A program made the translations under genes and the position numbers. Positions 6,559 through 12,235 of a stretch of 12,235 nucleotides of DNA are shown here, piece after piece (positions within the stretch are counted from its first letter, which is position 1; each line of letters starts with the position of its first letter). The stretch is from Prevotella sp. UBA3208 (lineage in GTDB: Bacteria; Bacteroidota; Bacteroidia; Bacteroidales; Bacteroidaceae), in NCBI GenBank assembly GCA_002363695.1, contig DEWO01000020.1, positions 1-12,235 of the forward strand, given 5' to 3'. Under the pieces are notes generated by a model, which searched no databases, was not told the origin of the DNA, and was given only the letters and a program-made list of their open reading frames with translations.

Positions 6559-6694
6559 TCGATTTTTCGATAGAGCAAGATGACATAGCTAAAAATCCGC
6601 TTTAATAGCGCAGTGTAACAATTGGGTTGTAAGACCCGCAAACATCAGTCTAAAAAGACTGGTGAGTGAGCGTTCTTTGTATTATTGTTACACT
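6559..6694 (+). promoter_or_regulatory. Highly structured 5' leader (candidate cis-regulatory RNA or small RNA)
   Basis: Several hairpins follow the promoter. TCGA/TCGA is at 6559-6570, with the start site estimated inside it, and CGCT/AGCG at 6598-6610. A multibranch element is closed by an 11-bp perfect stem (AGTGTAACAAT at 6612-6622 with ATTGTTACACT at 6684-6694). Inside it are GGGT/ACCC (6624-6637) and a 9-bp hairpin with AAAA loop and one G-U pair (6643-6651 with 6656-6664). The closing stem ends 15 nt before the ATG at 6710. I do not recognise a known riboswitch or RNA family in it. A standalone small RNA is the alternative. Confidence 0.6.
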
Positions 6695-6709
6695 AAATTC
6701 ATTCAAATT

Positions 6710-7399
6710 ATGAGAAGAAGTAATCGACGAAGTCGCTTGGCTCGTCCAAGAATTCCCTATCGGGTATGCAGATGCCTACCCAATGGTGTAGTGACTCACA
6801 TGGAAGCCCGCCTGCTCAAAGACTTGGTGAATCGGGAAATCCATCCCATCCGATGCGCAGAAAGTTGCAAGCGAAAGTTCCAAAAGGCCATGTATATAGG
6901 TGACCTTTGTGCAGAAACGGGGCATTTCTGGTGGGCCAGAAAAATCTGGAGATTTGCAGCAGGGCTTATAGAAGACAAGGACTATGACGACTGGCGCTAT
7001 GTCTGGTTTGACAACAATAGAGTAAGGCTCAGGGATGTCATTTCAGAAACGGAATGCGAATTGTTATACCGGCGATGCAGCCAACTCTGGCGAGCCCTTG
7101 GACATCCTGAATACGACTGGTGGGATGACAGGGTTGAGTACCTGACAAGTATATACAACGGCACCACCTATTACTATTTGTATGCCGAAAAGTTCAGTGA
7201 ATACTACGATGAACCGATTGGCAAATGGGAAGAGGAAATGATGTCTTATAAGGCTGCACAAGAAACGGAACAAATATTCCGAGACGGCCAAGGCGACAAC
7301 CTCCCCGTTTGTTCTCTGGACTTTACAGAGTATTGGGACGATGGGCCTCACAGAGAAGATTTCTCATGGCTCACCTATAAGAGGGAACGGCTGCAATAA
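6710..7399 (+). CDS. Hypothetical Trp/Tyr-rich protein with a TPR-like helical segment
   Basis: I do not recognise this 229-residue protein. It has an Arg-rich N-terminus (MRRSNRRSRLARPR), five Cys between residues 20 and 67 (20, 22, 49, 53, 67), and an acidic, aromatic-rich remainder with 11 Trp and about 17 Tyr. There is no signal peptide or membrane segment. Residues about 60-86 (KAMYIGDLCAETGHFWWARK onward) fit the spacing of a tetratricopeptide helix pair (I-G, G, A and A at repeat positions 7-8, 15, 20 and 27), which would suggest a protein-binding fold; this is tentative. ATG 6710 was chosen over an in-frame GTG at 6662 because the latter lies inside the leader structure. Codon use is less GC-rich than neighbours (27 of 60 bases in 6961-7020). 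A dedicated promoter, structured leader and terminator surround it, so it is an independent unit. Confidence 0.75.
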   Translation: MRRSNRRSRLARPRIPYRVCRCLPNGVVTHMEARLLKDLVNREIHPIRCAESCKRKFQKAMYIGDLCAETGHFWWARKIWRFAAGLIEDKDYDDWRYVWFDNNRVRLRDVISETECELLYRRCSQLWRALGHPEYDWWDDRVEYLTSIYNGTTYYYLYAEKFSEYYDEPIGKWEEEMMSYKAAQETEQIFRDGQGDNLPVCSLDFTEYWDDGPHREDFSWLTYKRERLQ

Positions 7400-7411
7400 A
7401 GCAGTCGTTCC
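7384..7411 (+). terminator. Terminator overlapping the end of the orphan gene
   Basis: GGAACGGCTGC (7384-7394) pairs with GCAGTCGTTCC (7401-7411) through 11 pairs including one G-U, with loop AATAAA. The gene's TAA stop (7397-7399) lies inside the loop. The following tail CTTCATTTCC is only moderately T-rich, so termination may be inefficient. Confidence 0.6.
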
Positions 7412-7501
7412 TTCATTTCCTTAAATAAACAGGCAAGATGCAGAGAAATCGCCTTTTTCTCATTATTTAGCATTGTTTAGTTACTATTTCCTTTTCTTTT
7501 T

Positions 7502-7531
7502 TTTGATTTCGCTCATTTTTTTGTAACTTCG
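7502..7531 (+). promoter_or_regulatory. dnaX promoter
   Basis: TTTG (7502-7505) and TAACTTCG (7524-7531), a one-base variant of TAnnTTTG, are separated by 18 bp. The inferred start near 7538 would leave a leader of only about 15 nt before the ATG at 7553. Confidence 0.6.
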
Positions 7532-7552
7532 CAGCGAAATTTGTTTTTAACT

Positions 7553-9325
7553 ATGGAAGAATATATTGTTTCAGCGCGAAAATACCGCCCGACATCGTTT
7601 GATACGGTGGTGGGACAGCAGGCGCTAACGACCACTCTGAAAAACGCGGTGAAGAGCGGGAAACTGGCTCATGCCTACCTGTTCTGCGGCCCGCGAGGCG
7701 TGGGAAAGACGACATGCGCCCGCATCTTTGCGAAGGCCATCAACTGTCTGACGCCTACGGACGAGGGAGAGGCCTGCGGACACTGCGAGAGCTGTCAGGC
7801 GTTCAACGAACAACGCTCGTTCAACATCTTTGAGCTGGATGCTGCTTCGAACAACTCTGTGGAGCACATCAAGACGCTGATGGAGCAGACACGCATACCG
7901 CCACAGGTGGGCAAGTACAAGGTGTTCATCATCGACGAGGTACACATGCTGTCAACGGCAGCGTTCAACGCCTTTCTGAAGACGCTGGAGGAGCCACCCG
8001 CACACGTCATCTTCATCCTGGCCACGACGGAGAAGCACAAGATTCTGCCTACCATCCTAAGCCGCTGTCAGATTTACGACTTCGAGCGCATGACCGTCCG
8101 CAACACCATCAACCACCTGAAGTCGGTGGCTGAGCGCGAGGGCATCAGCTACGAGGAAGAGGCGCTGGCAGTGATTGCCGAGAAGGCTGACGGTGGAATG
8201 CGCGATGCCCTGAGCATCTTTGACCAGGCTGCTTCGTTCTGTCAGGGTAACATCACGTACCAGAAGGTCATTGAGGACCTGAACGTGCTGGACGCAGAGA
8301 ACTACTTTAAGATTATTGACCTGGCTGTCAGCAACAAGGTGGCGGATATCATGGTGCTGCTGAACGACATCATCAACAAGGGCTTCGACGGCGGTCTGCT
8401 GATTCAGGGTCTGGCCAAGCATGTGCGCAACGTGCTGATGGCAAAGGACGAGCAGACACTGCCCCTGCTGGAGGTGAGCGACCAGCAGCGGACACGCTAT
8501 CAGGAGCAGGCCAAGAAGTGCGAGACACGTATGTTGTACGAAGCGCTCCGCCTGATGAACCAATGCGACATTCAGTACCGCCAGTCGAGCAACAAGCGAC
8601 TGCTGGTGGAACTGACCCTGATTGAAGTCGCACAGATAACACAGCCCGACGAGGGGCCAGCCAGTGGGCGCAAGCCCAGAAGACTGAAATCCCTGTTCAA
8701 GCAACTGATACAACAGTCTCAGCCACGTCAAGCAGCCCCACAGGTAGCTGCGGCTGAGCCTGTTGCCTCAACCCAACCTACTGTAACCGTTCCCACAAGC
8801 CGTCCTACAGCAACCCCGAAGACGGCCAGACCTCTCATCAAGCCCAAGAGCATGAGCAGTATCAGTTTCTCATGGAACAACCTTCGCAAGAAGAGCACCA
8901 CCCCTCAGGCTGCTGCTCAAGGAGAAGCCGCACAAGGCGAGAAAGCGACCTCAGAGCAAATGCAGAAGTTCGGACAGCACGAACTCGAACTGGAATGGCT
9001 GTCTATGTGCAACCGCATGCCTCAACAACTCAGTGGCGTAGCCTCACGCATGAAAAACATGAGCCCCACCATCACCGAGTTCCCTGCCATCGAAGTGACG
9101 GTGGAGAACGAACTGGCTCGAGAGCAGATAGAAAACATCAAGGGCAATATCCTCAGCACCTTGAAACTGCACCTTCAGAACAACGACATCACCCTCTCCA
9201 TCCGCATTGCCGAACACCAGGAGCAAGAGAAAGCCCTCTCACGCCGTGAGCAGTTCGAACTGATGGAAAAAGAAAATCCCTCAGTCAAGAAACTGAGGGA
9301 ACTTCTGGATCTGCAATTAGCTTAA
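7553..9325 (+). CDS. dnaX: DNA polymerase III subunit gamma/tau (clamp loader ATPase)
   Basis: This 590-residue AAA+ protein assembles the clamp loader that places the beta clamp on DNA and, in its tau form, links polymerase and helicase. The start MEEYIVSARKYRPTSFDTVV is typical; an upstream in-frame TTG at 7541 would overlap the start-site region. Walker A GPRGVGKT is at 46-53. Four zinc-binding Cys lie at 65, 75, 78 and 81. Walker B/DEVH is at 128-131, sensor 1 ATTE at 157-160, arginine-finger SRC at 170-172 and sensor 2 GGMRDAL at 214-220. The collar domain runs to about 360, a Gln/Pro/Ala/Thr-rich linker spans about 365-470, and a C-terminal domain follows. No A_AAA_AAG slippery site is seen near the domain III end, so a separate gamma product by E. 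coli-type frameshifting is unlikely. Its stop codon directly abuts that of convergent asnA. Confidence 0.97.
   Translation: MEEYIVSARKYRPTSFDTVVGQQALTTTLKNAVKSGKLAHAYLFCGPRGVGKTTCARIFAKAINCLTPTDEGEACGHCESCQAFNEQRSFNIFELDAASNNSVEHIKTLMEQTRIPPQVGKYKVFIIDEVHMLSTAAFNAFLKTLEEPPAHVIFILATTEKHKILPTILSRCQIYDFERMTVRNTINHLKSVAEREGISYEEEALAVIAEKADGGMRDALSIFDQAASFCQGNITYQKVIEDLNVLDAENYFKIIDLAVSNKVADIMVLLNDIINKGFDGGLLIQGLAKHVRNVLMAKDEQTLPLLEVSDQQRTRYQEQAKKCETRMLYEALRLMNQCDIQYRQSSNKRLLVELTLIEVAQITQPDEGPASGRKPRRLKSLFKQLIQQSQPRQAAPQVAAAEPVASTQPTVTVPTSRPTATPKTARPLIKPKSMSSISFSWNNLRKKSTTPQAAAQGEAAQGEKATSEQMQKFGQHELELEWLSMCNRMPQQLSGVASRMKNMSPTITEFPAIEVTVENELAREQIENIKGNILSTLKLHLQNNDITLSIRIAEHQEQEKALSRREQFELMEKENPSVKKLRELLDLQLA
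9277..9300 (+). other. Hairpin in the 3' end of dnaX
   Basis: TCCCTCAGT (9277-9285) pairs perfectly with ACTGAGGGA (9292-9300) around a 6-nt loop, 23 bp before the dnaX stop. There is no T-run after it. Because no intergenic space exists before asnA, this may slow polymerase or protect the mRNA end, but chance within coding sequence is possible. Confidence 0.4.
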
Positions 9326-10363
9326 TCAGATCAGCGACATACCCAGTGCCTTGCATTCTGCCCGCATATCGTCTGGCCAGATGCTGGCTTGTATCTCACC
9401 AATATGTCCTTTGTGCAACAGCACCATACAGAGCCGGCTCTGACCGATACCACCACCTATGGACAGGGGCAGCTCATCGTTGAGCAACTTCTTGTGGAAA
9501 TACAACTGTTCACGCTCCTCTTTGCCTTCTATCTTCAACTGGCGCAGCAATGCCTCCTTGTCCACACGGATACCCATAGACGACAACTCAAACGAGCGTC
9601 CCAGCACAGGATACCAGATAAGGATGTCACCATTGAGTCCTGCCAGTCCATTCTCGCCCACCGTTGACCAGTCGTCATAGTCCGGAGCACGTCCGTCATG
9701 CTTCTCGCCATTCGACAGTTTGCCACCAATACCAATAATAAATACTGCTCCATACTTCTTACAGATAGCATCCTCGCGCTCCTTAGGTGTCTTGTCAGGA
9801 TACATCTGCAACAGTTCCTCTGCATGGATAAACGTAATCTGTTCAGGCAAGAAAGGCTTAATCTGAGGATAAGTCTCGCACGTCAGATACTCCGTGCGGC
9901 AAATGGCAGCATAGATGCGCTCTACCACATTCTTCAGGTAAGCCACCGTACGCTGCTCTTTGGTGACGACGGCCTCCCAGTCCCACTGGTCCACATACAG
10001 CGAGTGCAGGTTGTCCAGTTCCTCGTCAGCACGGATGGCATTCATATCCGTATAGATGCCATAGCCTGGAGCAATCTTGTACTCTGCCAGCGACAGGCGT
10101 TTCCACTTAGCCAGCGAGTGCACCACCTCAGCACGGGCGTCGCCCAAGTCCTTGATGGGGAAGGTGACTGCACGCTCTACTCCATTAAGGTCATCGTTGA
10201 TGCCAAGTCCCTGCAACACAAACAGCGGGGCCGTCACGCGTCGTAGACGCAACTCCGTGGATAAATTCTGCTGGAAAAACTCCTTAATCAATTTGATGCC
10301 CTGCTCCGTCTGCTTCGTGTCGAGCAACGGCTCATATCCGATTGGTTTTATCAGTTGACTCAT
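9326..10363 (-). CDS. asnA: Aspartate--ammonia ligase (asparagine synthetase A)
   Basis: The 345-residue enzyme makes asparagine from aspartate, ammonia and ATP in the cytosol. It belongs to the class II aminoacyl-tRNA synthetase-like fold. Diagnostic motifs, nearly identical to E. coli AsnA (330 residues), are VHSLAKWKR (81-89), YVDQWDWE (123-130), GIGGKLS (211-217), RAPDYDDWS (225-233), GLNGDI (242-247), ELSSMGIRVD (259-268) and GGGIGQSR (303-310). The glutamine-dependent AsnB type is excluded by the lack of an amidotransferase domain. The start ATG (10361-10363) lies about 43 bp from its -7 box. The stop TGA touches the dnaX stop with no base between, so the two transcripts must overlap at their 3' ends. 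Confidence 0.97.
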   Translation of the reverse strand: MSQLIKPIGYEPLLDTKQTEQGIKLIKEFFQQNLSTELRLRRVTAPLFVLQGLGINDDLNGVERAVTFPIKDLGDARAEVVHSLAKWKRLSLAEYKIAPGYGIYTDMNAIRADEELDNLHSLYVDQWDWEAVVTKEQRTVAYLKNVVERIYAAICRTEYLTCETYPQIKPFLPEQITFIHAEELLQMYPDKTPKEREDAICKKYGAVFIIGIGGKLSNGEKHDGRAPDYDDWSTVGENGLAGLNGDILIWYPVLGRSFELSSMGIRVDKEALLRQLKIEGKEEREQLYFHKKLLNDELPLSIGGGIGQSRLCMVLLHKGHIGEIQASIWPDDMRAECKALGMSLI

Positions 10364-10410
10364 TTCCTATATTTACTGTTTGACTATTTACAAATTACAA
10401 AATTTACGTG

Positions 10411-10440
10411 CAAAGGTACTACTTTTATGCTAAATTGCAA
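10411..10440 (-). promoter_or_regulatory. asnA promoter
   Basis: On the minus strand, TACCTTTG (10411-10418) is a full -7 match, and the core TTG of a -33 box (10438-10440) lies 19 bp upstream within CTTGC. The leader to the ATG is roughly 40 nt. Confidence 0.7.
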
Positions 10441-10530
10441 GCAAAAAGACGATTATTTTTGCAAAATGACAATATTTTCTTGATTTTTGCTAACAAACTG
10501 CACGACCCTGTCACCCGTTAACAAATCATA

Positions 10531-10558
10531 ATTCTCAATTCCCGATTCTCAATTCTCA
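10531..10558 (+). repeat. Four tandem heptamers upstream of tRNA-Arg
   Basis: ATTCTCA, ATTCCCG, ATTCTCA and ATTCTCA form an exact 7-bp period just upstream of the tRNA-Arg -7 box, covering the expected -33 position. The rest of 10441-10530 is AT-rich with nothing coding that I can support. Confidence 0.7.
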
Positions 10559-10569
10559 GTTAATATTTG

Positions 10570-10577
10570 TACCTTTG
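10570..10577 (+). promoter_or_regulatory. -7 element of tRNA-Arg promoter
   Basis: TACCTTTG matches the Bacteroidetes -7 consensus and lies 19 bp before the mature tRNA 5' end. The -33 position is occupied by the heptamer array and shows no TTTG. Confidence 0.65.
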
Positions 10578-10596
10578 CATCGCTTTTTTGAACAAA

Positions 10597-10670
10597 GGTC
10601 CCGTAGCTTAGCTGAATAGAGCGTCAGATTCCGGTTCTGAAGGTCTTGGGTTTGAATCCCAACGGGATCA
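10597..10670 (+). tRNA. tRNA-Arg (CCG)
   Basis: The 74-nt sequence folds as a cloverleaf. The acceptor stem is GGTCCCG with CGGGATC (one G-U pair). The anticodon stem is TCAGA/TCTGA around loop TTCCGGT, giving anticodon CCG at 10630-10632. The T arm is TTGGG-TTTGAAT-CCCAA, and the discriminator is A. CCA is not encoded. Its 3' end is followed within 270 bp by a tyrosine recombinase gene pointing away, so the T arm and acceptor 3' half are a likely integration target. Confidence 0.93.
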
Positions 10671-10678
10671 CACACCGA

Positions 10679-10721
10679 AAATATCGAGAAACTCCCATAA
10701 ATAAAGGGTTTCTCGATATTT
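10679..10721 (+). terminator. Long hairpin after tRNA-Arg, probable terminator
   Basis: AAATATCGAGAAAC (10679-10692) pairs perfectly with GTTTCTCGATATTT (10708-10721), a 14-bp stem extendable by two pairs, with a 15-nt loop between the 14-bp arms. The tail lacks a strong T-run beyond the stem's own TTT. It starts 9 nt past the tRNA and probably ends its transcript. Confidence 0.6.
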
Positions 10722-10765
10722 CGTATAAGGAAATCAGAGTTCCATTTTTGGTTCTCATTTCCAAA

Positions 10766-10842
10766 TTTGAGCCCCGAAATCGCCGCAAAATCGCCGCAAA
10801 AATGGCTCAAAAGGCGAAAATCGCCGCAAAATCGCCGCAAAA
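10766..10842 (+). repeat. Four 11-bp repeats in two tandem pairs (candidate recombinase arm sites)
   Basis: TCGCCGCAAAA occurs at 10780-10790, 10791-10801, 10821-10831 and 10832-10842: two head-to-tail pairs whose starts are 41 bp apart. The first pair is bracketed by an 8-bp inverted repeat, TTTGAGCC (10766-10773) and GGCTCAAA (10804-10811). GGCGA/TCGCC forms a small palindrome at 10813-10825. The location between the tRNA 3' end and the recombinase gene suits arm-type binding sites for the recombinase N-terminal domain. That role is inference. Confidence 0.8.
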
Positions 10843-10938
10843 AAATAGGGTCGAAATTGACGCAAAAAAGACCCGATGAAGGCTTATATATAGACGCGAG
10901 GATTGGTTCCAGTATTAACAATTTAAAAGTTTATCAAA

Positions 10939-12168
10939 ATGGCAACCATTTCCATTGAATTCGGGAAGGAATCTTCCCAAAAGACGCGTGAGGTCTATCT
11001 GTTGGTAAGACAGGGCAAGACCCGACAAAGAGTAAAAACAGGAGTAAGACTCAATGAACAAGAATACTCTCCAAAGACGAAGAAGATCAAGTCCATTGAG
11101 AAGGCTCGTATTGTCGAGAAACTGAGGTTAGACCTCATCGACAACATGAGCAACCTGACTGCAGGGGCTATGGCAGGAGACCCTGATGATGCTCATACCA
11201 TTACAAAGAAGATCATCAAGAAGCAGGAGAAGAAGGAACTGGAGTTCTTTGCGTATGCAGAGGATTGGGTGTCAAGAGCCAAGATTAAAGGTGCCAAGAA
11301 CTATCTGACCATGCTCAACACTCTCGAAAAGTTCTTGAAATGCCGCAAACTCTTCTTTCAAGAGATTACCGTTACATTTCTCAAAGACTTCGAGGCGTTC
11401 CTTGATGACCGCCCAAGAGCACAGTCACTCTATATCGGACAGATGCGCCACATCTTCCGTGAAGCGATGCTGGAGTACAACACTGATGATGAAATCGTCA
11501 TCAAGAACGACCCGTTCCTGCGCTACATGGCACCCAAGCAAGTGCTCAAAAAGGGTGTCAGGGCTTTAAGTCTGGATCAACTCATGAAGGTGGTCAACTA
11601 CCAGCCCAAGAAGAATACGCTGGCAGAACTGGCCCACGATTGCTTCATCCTCTCCTTTTGCCTGATGGGCATGAACTCTGTAGACATGTACCAAGTCAGT
11701 TGTCTGGAAAACGGCACTGTCAAGTACAAGCGAACCAAGACCAAAGACCGCCGTAGTGACGAAGCCTACATTGAGGTCAAGGTACATCCCTACATTCAGC
11801 CCCTCATGGAAAAATGGAAAGGCGAAGACCGGATATTCAGATTCTACAAGAAATACTACTGTGCTGAGTGCTTCAATCAGAACCTGAACATCGGCCTAAA
11901 GACGATTGGCAAGGCTGTTGGTATCAATAAACTCCAATTTTACCAGGCCCGCCATACTTTCGCCACCCTATCGAGGAATCTCATGAAGTTCAGTAAGGGA
12001 GATGTTGATGAAGCCCTCAACCACGTTGGCAACTACGAAATTGCAGATGTCTATATCACCAAAGACTTCTCCATTATCAACGACAACAACTTCAAGTTGC
12101 TTGACAAGGTGTTCAACCTCACCAAGTCGAAAAGAGGCAGAAAGCCCAAGAAACAGGAAGTTGCTTAA
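10939..12168 (+). CDS. Tyrosine recombinase/integrase, IntDOT-like
   Basis: The 409-residue protein has three parts: an N-terminal arm-binding region (about 1-95, rich in Lys/Arg), a SAM-like core-binding domain (about 100-195) and a C-terminal catalytic domain (about 205-395). Catalytic candidates are Lys267 in KRTKTK, Arg338 in YQARHTFAT, His362 in LNHVG and the nucleophile Tyr372 in DVYIT. Two canonical residues are missing. The first Arg position, normally in a GLRxSEL-like motif, reads LMGMNSVDM (243 Met, 246 Asn), and the HxxR His is Tyr335. CTnDOT integrase, of similar length, is also known to lack the first Arg, so the enzyme may be active. Such enzymes integrate and excise mobile elements, or invert promoters in Bacteroidetes. 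The neighbouring tRNA-Arg and 11-bp repeats favour integration. A basic tail (SKRGRKPKKQ) closes the protein. Confidence 0.92.
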   Translation: MATISIEFGKESSQKTREVYLLVRQGKTRQRVKTGVRLNEQEYSPKTKKIKSIEKARIVEKLRLDLIDNMSNLTAGAMAGDPDDAHTITKKIIKKQEKKELEFFAYAEDWVSRAKIKGAKNYLTMLNTLEKFLKCRKLFFQEITVTFLKDFEAFLDDRPRAQSLYIGQMRHIFREAMLEYNTDDEIVIKNDPFLRYMAPKQVLKKGVRALSLDQLMKVVNYQPKKNTLAELAHDCFILSFCLMGMNSVDMYQVSCLENGTVKYKRTKTKDRRSDEAYIEVKVHPYIQPLMEKWKGEDRIFRFYKKYYCAECFNQNLNIGLKTIGKAVGINKLQFYQARHTFATLSRNLMKFSKGDVDEALNHVGNYEIADVYITKDFSIINDNNFKLLDKVFNLTKSKRGRKPKKQEVA

Positions 12169-12209
12169 GGTATCCGCCTGCATAAAAACCCAATCCCCAC
12201 ACTTTAATA

Positions 12210-12230
12210 CTTACGTGAGTTCGACGTAAG
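12210..12230. repeat. Inverted repeat with 7-bp spacer after the recombinase gene
   Basis: CTTACGT (12210-12216) and ACGTAAG (12224-12230) are perfect 7-bp inverted arms around GAGTTCG. Paired arms with a 6-8 bp spacer are the usual form of a tyrosine-recombinase core site. It lies 42 bp past the integrase stop. It could equally be a weak terminator, since AAAAG rather than T follows. Confidence 0.55.
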
Positions 12231-12235
12231 AAAAG

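Larger units (their letters stand above)
10671..12235 (+). mobile_element. Probable left end of an integrated element at tRNA-Arg
   Basis: A tyrosine recombinase gene lies just downstream of a tRNA 3' end and reads away from it, with repeated sites between the two. This is the usual arrangement for genomic islands, prophages or integrative elements inserted in tRNA genes. The right end and cargo are outside the window, so the class of element cannot be named, and an isolated recombinase relic remains possible. Confidence 0.5.

Noticed and set aside
6598..6694. Retron msr-msd RNA, because of the long terminal inverted repeat
   Set aside because: No reverse transcriptase gene is nearby, and the downstream protein has no YxDD or other RT motif.
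6662..6709. GTG start extending the orphan protein by 16 residues
   Set aside because: The GTG is inside the inner hairpin of the leader, and the extension overlaps the perfect closing stem; ATG 6710 with the downstream Arg-rich start is simpler. Not fully excluded.
8057..8731. Minus-strand frame within dnaX
   Set aside because: It lies inside the well-defined dnaX coding region and has no promoter, only a Leu/Val/His-rich shadow translation.
8640..9300. Programmed frameshift in dnaX
   Set aside because: No A_AAA_AAG or similar heptamer in the right frame is seen at the domain III/IV junction; the A-rich stretch before the 9277 hairpin is in the wrong phase and too close to the stop.
10848..10874. 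GGGTC/GACCC hairpin upstream of the integrase
   Set aside because: Only a 5-bp stem with a 17-nt loop; too weak to call a regulatory structure.
10556..10921. Minus-strand frame across tRNA-Arg and the 11-bp repeats
   Set aside because: It crosses a tRNA gene and a repeat array, and its repeated FCGDF segments merely translate the TCGCCGCAAAA repeats.

Overview
The window reads as a chromosomal segment of a Bacteroidales bacterium, most likely a Prevotellaceae member (Prevotella/Segatella group). Four things support this. Promoters repeatedly match the Bacteroidetes -33/-7 pattern (TTTG, about 20 bp, TAnnTTTG). Start codons lack Shine-Dalgarno sequences. Neither tRNA gene encodes its CCA end. 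The protein types fit the group. The genus call is inference from gene content and style, not from a database match.

Layout. 1-1784 (minus): the start of an HAE1-type RND efflux pump gene, preceded in transcription order by its lipoprotein membrane-fusion partner, separated by a 60-bp array of degenerate heptamers. 1785-2138: divergent intergenic region with two promoters, an octamer array and a GC-rich hairpin. 2139-4487 (plus): a secreted GH3 beta-glucosidase (bglX type), unusually GC-rich. 4531-4560: a perfect hairpin serving as bidirectional terminator. 4584-5974 (minus): a TetR-family regulator followed by fabG, behind a clear promoter overlapped by a palindrome that looks like an autoregulatory operator. 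6112-6279 (plus): initiator tRNA-Met with its own promoter and terminator. 6280-6709: a 127-bp inverted array of ten 11-bp units, then a perfect Bacteroidetes promoter and a roughly 148-nt highly structured leader. 6710-7399: an unrecognised Trp/Tyr-rich protein whose stop codon lies in a terminator loop. 7553-9325 (plus): dnaX, whose stop codon directly abuts that of convergent asnA (9326-10363, minus). 10597-10670: tRNA-Arg(CCG). 10679-12235: probably the left end of an integrated element, with a hairpin, four copies of an 11-bp repeat resembling integrase arm sites, an IntDOT-like tyrosine recombinase of 409 aa, and a short inverted repeat with a 7-bp spacer.

How the genes fit together. 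The MFP and RND genes form one export system. tetR and fabG probably form a small autoregulated unit controlling a fatty-acid elongation step. bglX is a free-standing catabolic gene. dnaX and asnA are housekeeping. The two accessory zones each lie just downstream of a tRNA gene: the repeat array, structured leader and orphan after tRNA-fMet, and the integrase module after tRNA-Arg. The most interesting unexplained material is the 11-bp inverted array (6330-6456), the structured leader with its orphan gene (6560-7411), and the recombinase-associated repeats (10766-10842, 12210-12230).
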